Source of the DNA: JAJBWD01 sp041670885 | GTDB taxonomy: Bacteria; Bacillota; Clostridia; Clostridiales; Clostridiaceae | Direction: 5' to 3' | DNA: 7,360 nucleotides | Assembly: GCA_041670885.1 (NCBI GenBank) | Contig: JBAXYJ010000143.1 | Location: 1 to 7,360, forward strand | Part shown: positions 6,428 to 7,360 of the stretch, piece by piece | Position numbering within the stretch: position 1 is the first letter of the stretch | How the letters are laid out: each line of letters begins with the position of its first letter | The notes under the pieces: generated by a model | Database searches by the model: none | The model's input: the letters and a program-made list of their open reading frames with translations, nothing else | What the model was told of the DNA's origin: nothing | Translations under genes and position numbers: made by a program

Positions 6428-6873
6428 TTTTTATCCTCCCTGCATTTACTACATAGCCCAACTAAAATAATATTCATATCATTAATATCAATATTTTTAG
6501 TTTTTTCTATATAATTGTTTATTTTAATGAATTCTAAATTAATATTACTGTCGTCTATATCTATTATACTATTACAATGAATACATTTAAAATGAATATG
6601 CAGAGGTTTTTTACTATAAATTTTCAATTCATAATAACTTACTCCATTTATACTAATTTCCTTGGTTATACCTAATTGAGTAAATATTTTCAATGTTCTA
6701 TAAACGGTTGCAAGACCAACTTTATTATAAATCTTTATCCTATCATAAATCTCTATAATGCTCTGGTGAGTATTTGATTCAATTAAAGCCTTAAGTATAA
6801 TTTTTTTTTGACTGGTAAGCTTACAATTGTGTTTATCCAGCAACTTTTGGATTAATATAAATTCATCTTTCAT
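6397..6873 (-). CDS. Fur-family metalloregulator
   Basis: This is a metal-dependent repressor (Fur/PerR/Zur superfamily) of 158 residues, near usual length. The winged helix has recognition region LATVYRTLKIFTQLGI (54-69). The dimerisation domain carries the structural zinc pairs C97-x2-C100 and C141-x2-C144. Likely regulatory ligands are H36, E82, H92, H94 (LHIHFKC) and D105. The aspartate at the PerR D104 position is noted, but the metal or peroxide sensed cannot be settled from this. The frame stays open to a TTG at 6918, inside the preceding gene. The internal ATG at 6873 is preferred because it follows GGAGTGAG and begins the family alignment (MKDEFILIQKLL). It is placed 32 nt after one NifX-like gene and overlaps DUF134, so its regulon probably includes this operon. 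Confidence 0.92.
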   Translation of the reverse strand: MKDEFILIQKLLDKHNCKLTSQKKIILKALIESNTHQSIIEIYDRIKIYNKVGLATVYRTLKIFTQLGITKEISINGVSYYELKIYSKKPLHIHFKCIHCNSIIDIDDSNINLEFIKINNYIEKTKNIDINDMNIILVGLCSKCREDKKCQDQSSIEE

Positions 6874-6905
6874 AATCAAATACTCACTCCACAAATTATA
6901 TTTAT

Positions 6906-7262
6906 TTAACCATTGCAATTTTCTTCATGTTGATGTTCTATACATACACTACCTGTAGATTTCAATTCTCCATTTATATATTTTTGTACTGCATCGTCAC
7001 ATAAACCTTGTGCACCTACAACAACTTCTATTCCATTATCTCTAAATAACTGTTGTGCAGTTTCTCCCATGCCTCCTGCTATTATTACATTCGTATTTTC
7101 CCCTTTTAAAAATACTGGTAAAAATCCTGGCTTATGTCCTGGATTCTGAATAAAGTCCTTTTTTAAGCTCATGTTTTCTCCTACTTCATAAATCATAAAT
7201 CCTTCACAATACCCAAAGTGTCCACTTACTTGTTTTCCTTCACTTGCTACTGCAATTTTCAT
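6906..7262 (-). CDS. NifX/NifB-family FeMo-cofactor-binding-like protein
   Basis: This is a small dinitrogenase iron-molybdenum cofactor family protein (PF02579-like) of 118 residues, with all core motifs. The start is MKIAVASEGK, followed by SGHFG (13-17), NPGHKPG (40-46) and the loop IIAGGMGETA (60-69). The family carries Fe-S or Fe-Mo type clusters, and the copies outside nif operons are of unproven function. The C-terminal tail after residue 105 has C107, H110, H112 and C116 (VCIEHQHEENC), a possible extra metal site. The ribosome site AAAGGGGG lies 8 nt before the ATG and within the last codons of the upstream partial gene. It is clearly the more canonical of the two family members in the window. 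Confidence 0.9.
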   Translation of the reverse strand: MKIAVASEGKQVSGHFGYCEGFMIYEVGENMSLKKDFIQNPGHKPGFLPVFLKGENTNVIIAGGMGETAQQLFRDNGIEVVVGAQGLCDDAVQKYINGELKSTGSVCIEHQHEENCNG

Positions 7263-7265
7263 TTA

Positions 7266-7360
7266 CTATTCCCCCTTTAAATTTTTTATTATATTGTTAG
7301 CTATTGAATTGAATATTGAATATAAACTTTCGCCTATATGTTCACTGTCAGAAGTTAAAA
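7266..7360 (-). CDS. 3' end of an unidentified gene (partial, 30 codons)
   Basis: One minus-strand frame is open from the window edge to TAG at 7268-7266 (with TAA directly after). Visible residues begin LTSDSEHIGESLYSIFN and end NNIIKNLKGE. The stop lies 3 nt before the next ATG (7262), and that gene's ribosome site is formed by the last codons (AAG GGG GAA), an arrangement typical of a real upstream operon member. The other two minus-strand frames hit stops at once. The family cannot be named from 30 residues. An Mrp/MinD-like P-loop ATPase would fit the context because these commonly accompany NifX-like genes, but this is a guess. Confidence 0.6.
   Translation of the reverse strand, partial: LTSDSEHIGESLYSIFNSIANNIIKNLKGE

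Noticed and set aside
6874..6918. TTG start giving a 173-residue Fur protein
   Set aside because: The TTG lies inside the preceding gene without a ribosome site. The extra 15 residues are not Fur-like, and the ATG at 6873 has GGAGTGAG upstream.
1..7360. CRISPR arrays, tRNA/rRNA genes, insertion sequences, riboswitches
   Set aside because: I saw no spaced repeats, cloverleaf or rRNA sequence, transposase or terminal inverted repeats, and no leader long enough for a known riboswitch. All leaders seen are under about 160 nt.

Overview
The window looks like a chromosomal segment of a low-GC, strictly anaerobic Firmicute, most likely Clostridium or a close relative. The DNA is strongly AT-rich, ribosome binding sites are strong and purine-rich (AGGAG, GGGAGG, GAGGGA), and the protein families fit that group. 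Every supported gene is on the minus strand, so transcription runs from the right end to the left end. The plus strand carries only shadow reading frames.

Right half (about 7360 to 5448) is a metal and iron-sulfur/Mo-cluster handling cluster. In transcription order it holds: the 3' end of an unidentified gene cut by the window edge; a NifX/NifB-type FeMo-cofactor-binding family protein with a Cys/His tail; a Fur-family metalloregulator; a DUF134 helix-turn-helix protein with a C-terminal zinc ribbon; a short stretch that looks like the decayed 5' end of a MOSC-domain (Mo-cofactor sulfurase C-terminal-like) gene; and a second, divergent NifX/NifB-family protein ending in CSDHHH. The first four genes are tightly packed (3-nt gap, 32-nt gap, 31-bp overlap) and look like one operon carrying two of its own regulators. 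The second NifX-like gene has its own candidate promoter and a good intrinsic terminator at 5341-5394.

Left half (5276 to 1) is an ABC exporter plus two-component module. In transcription order it holds: a LolD/MacB-type ATPase, an 831-residue permease with two FtsX domains (7-bp overlap with the ATPase gene), a 16-bp perfect hairpin, an OmpR-family response regulator, and a sensor histidine kinase joined by an ATGA overlap and cut at the window edge a few residues before its expected end. The layout resembles Vex/VncRS-type modules of Gram-positive bacteria. The permease (eight predicted membrane spans, two large outside domains) and the kinase (a loop of about 75 residues outside) do not match the BceAB/BceS bacitracin type. 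The substrate cannot be read from the sequence. The likely logic is that the kinase senses an envelope signal and the regulator controls the exporter.

Three starts were moved to internal ATGs because the ribosome binding sites demand it: response regulator at 1925, ATPase at 5208 and Fur at 6873. The points most worth a second look are the MOSC-like gene relic at 5890-5948, the Fur + DUF134 + paired NifX-like gene set with metal-ligand tails, the hairpin/promoter overlap at 1956-2014, and the TGTAAG direct repeats upstream of the exporter genes.
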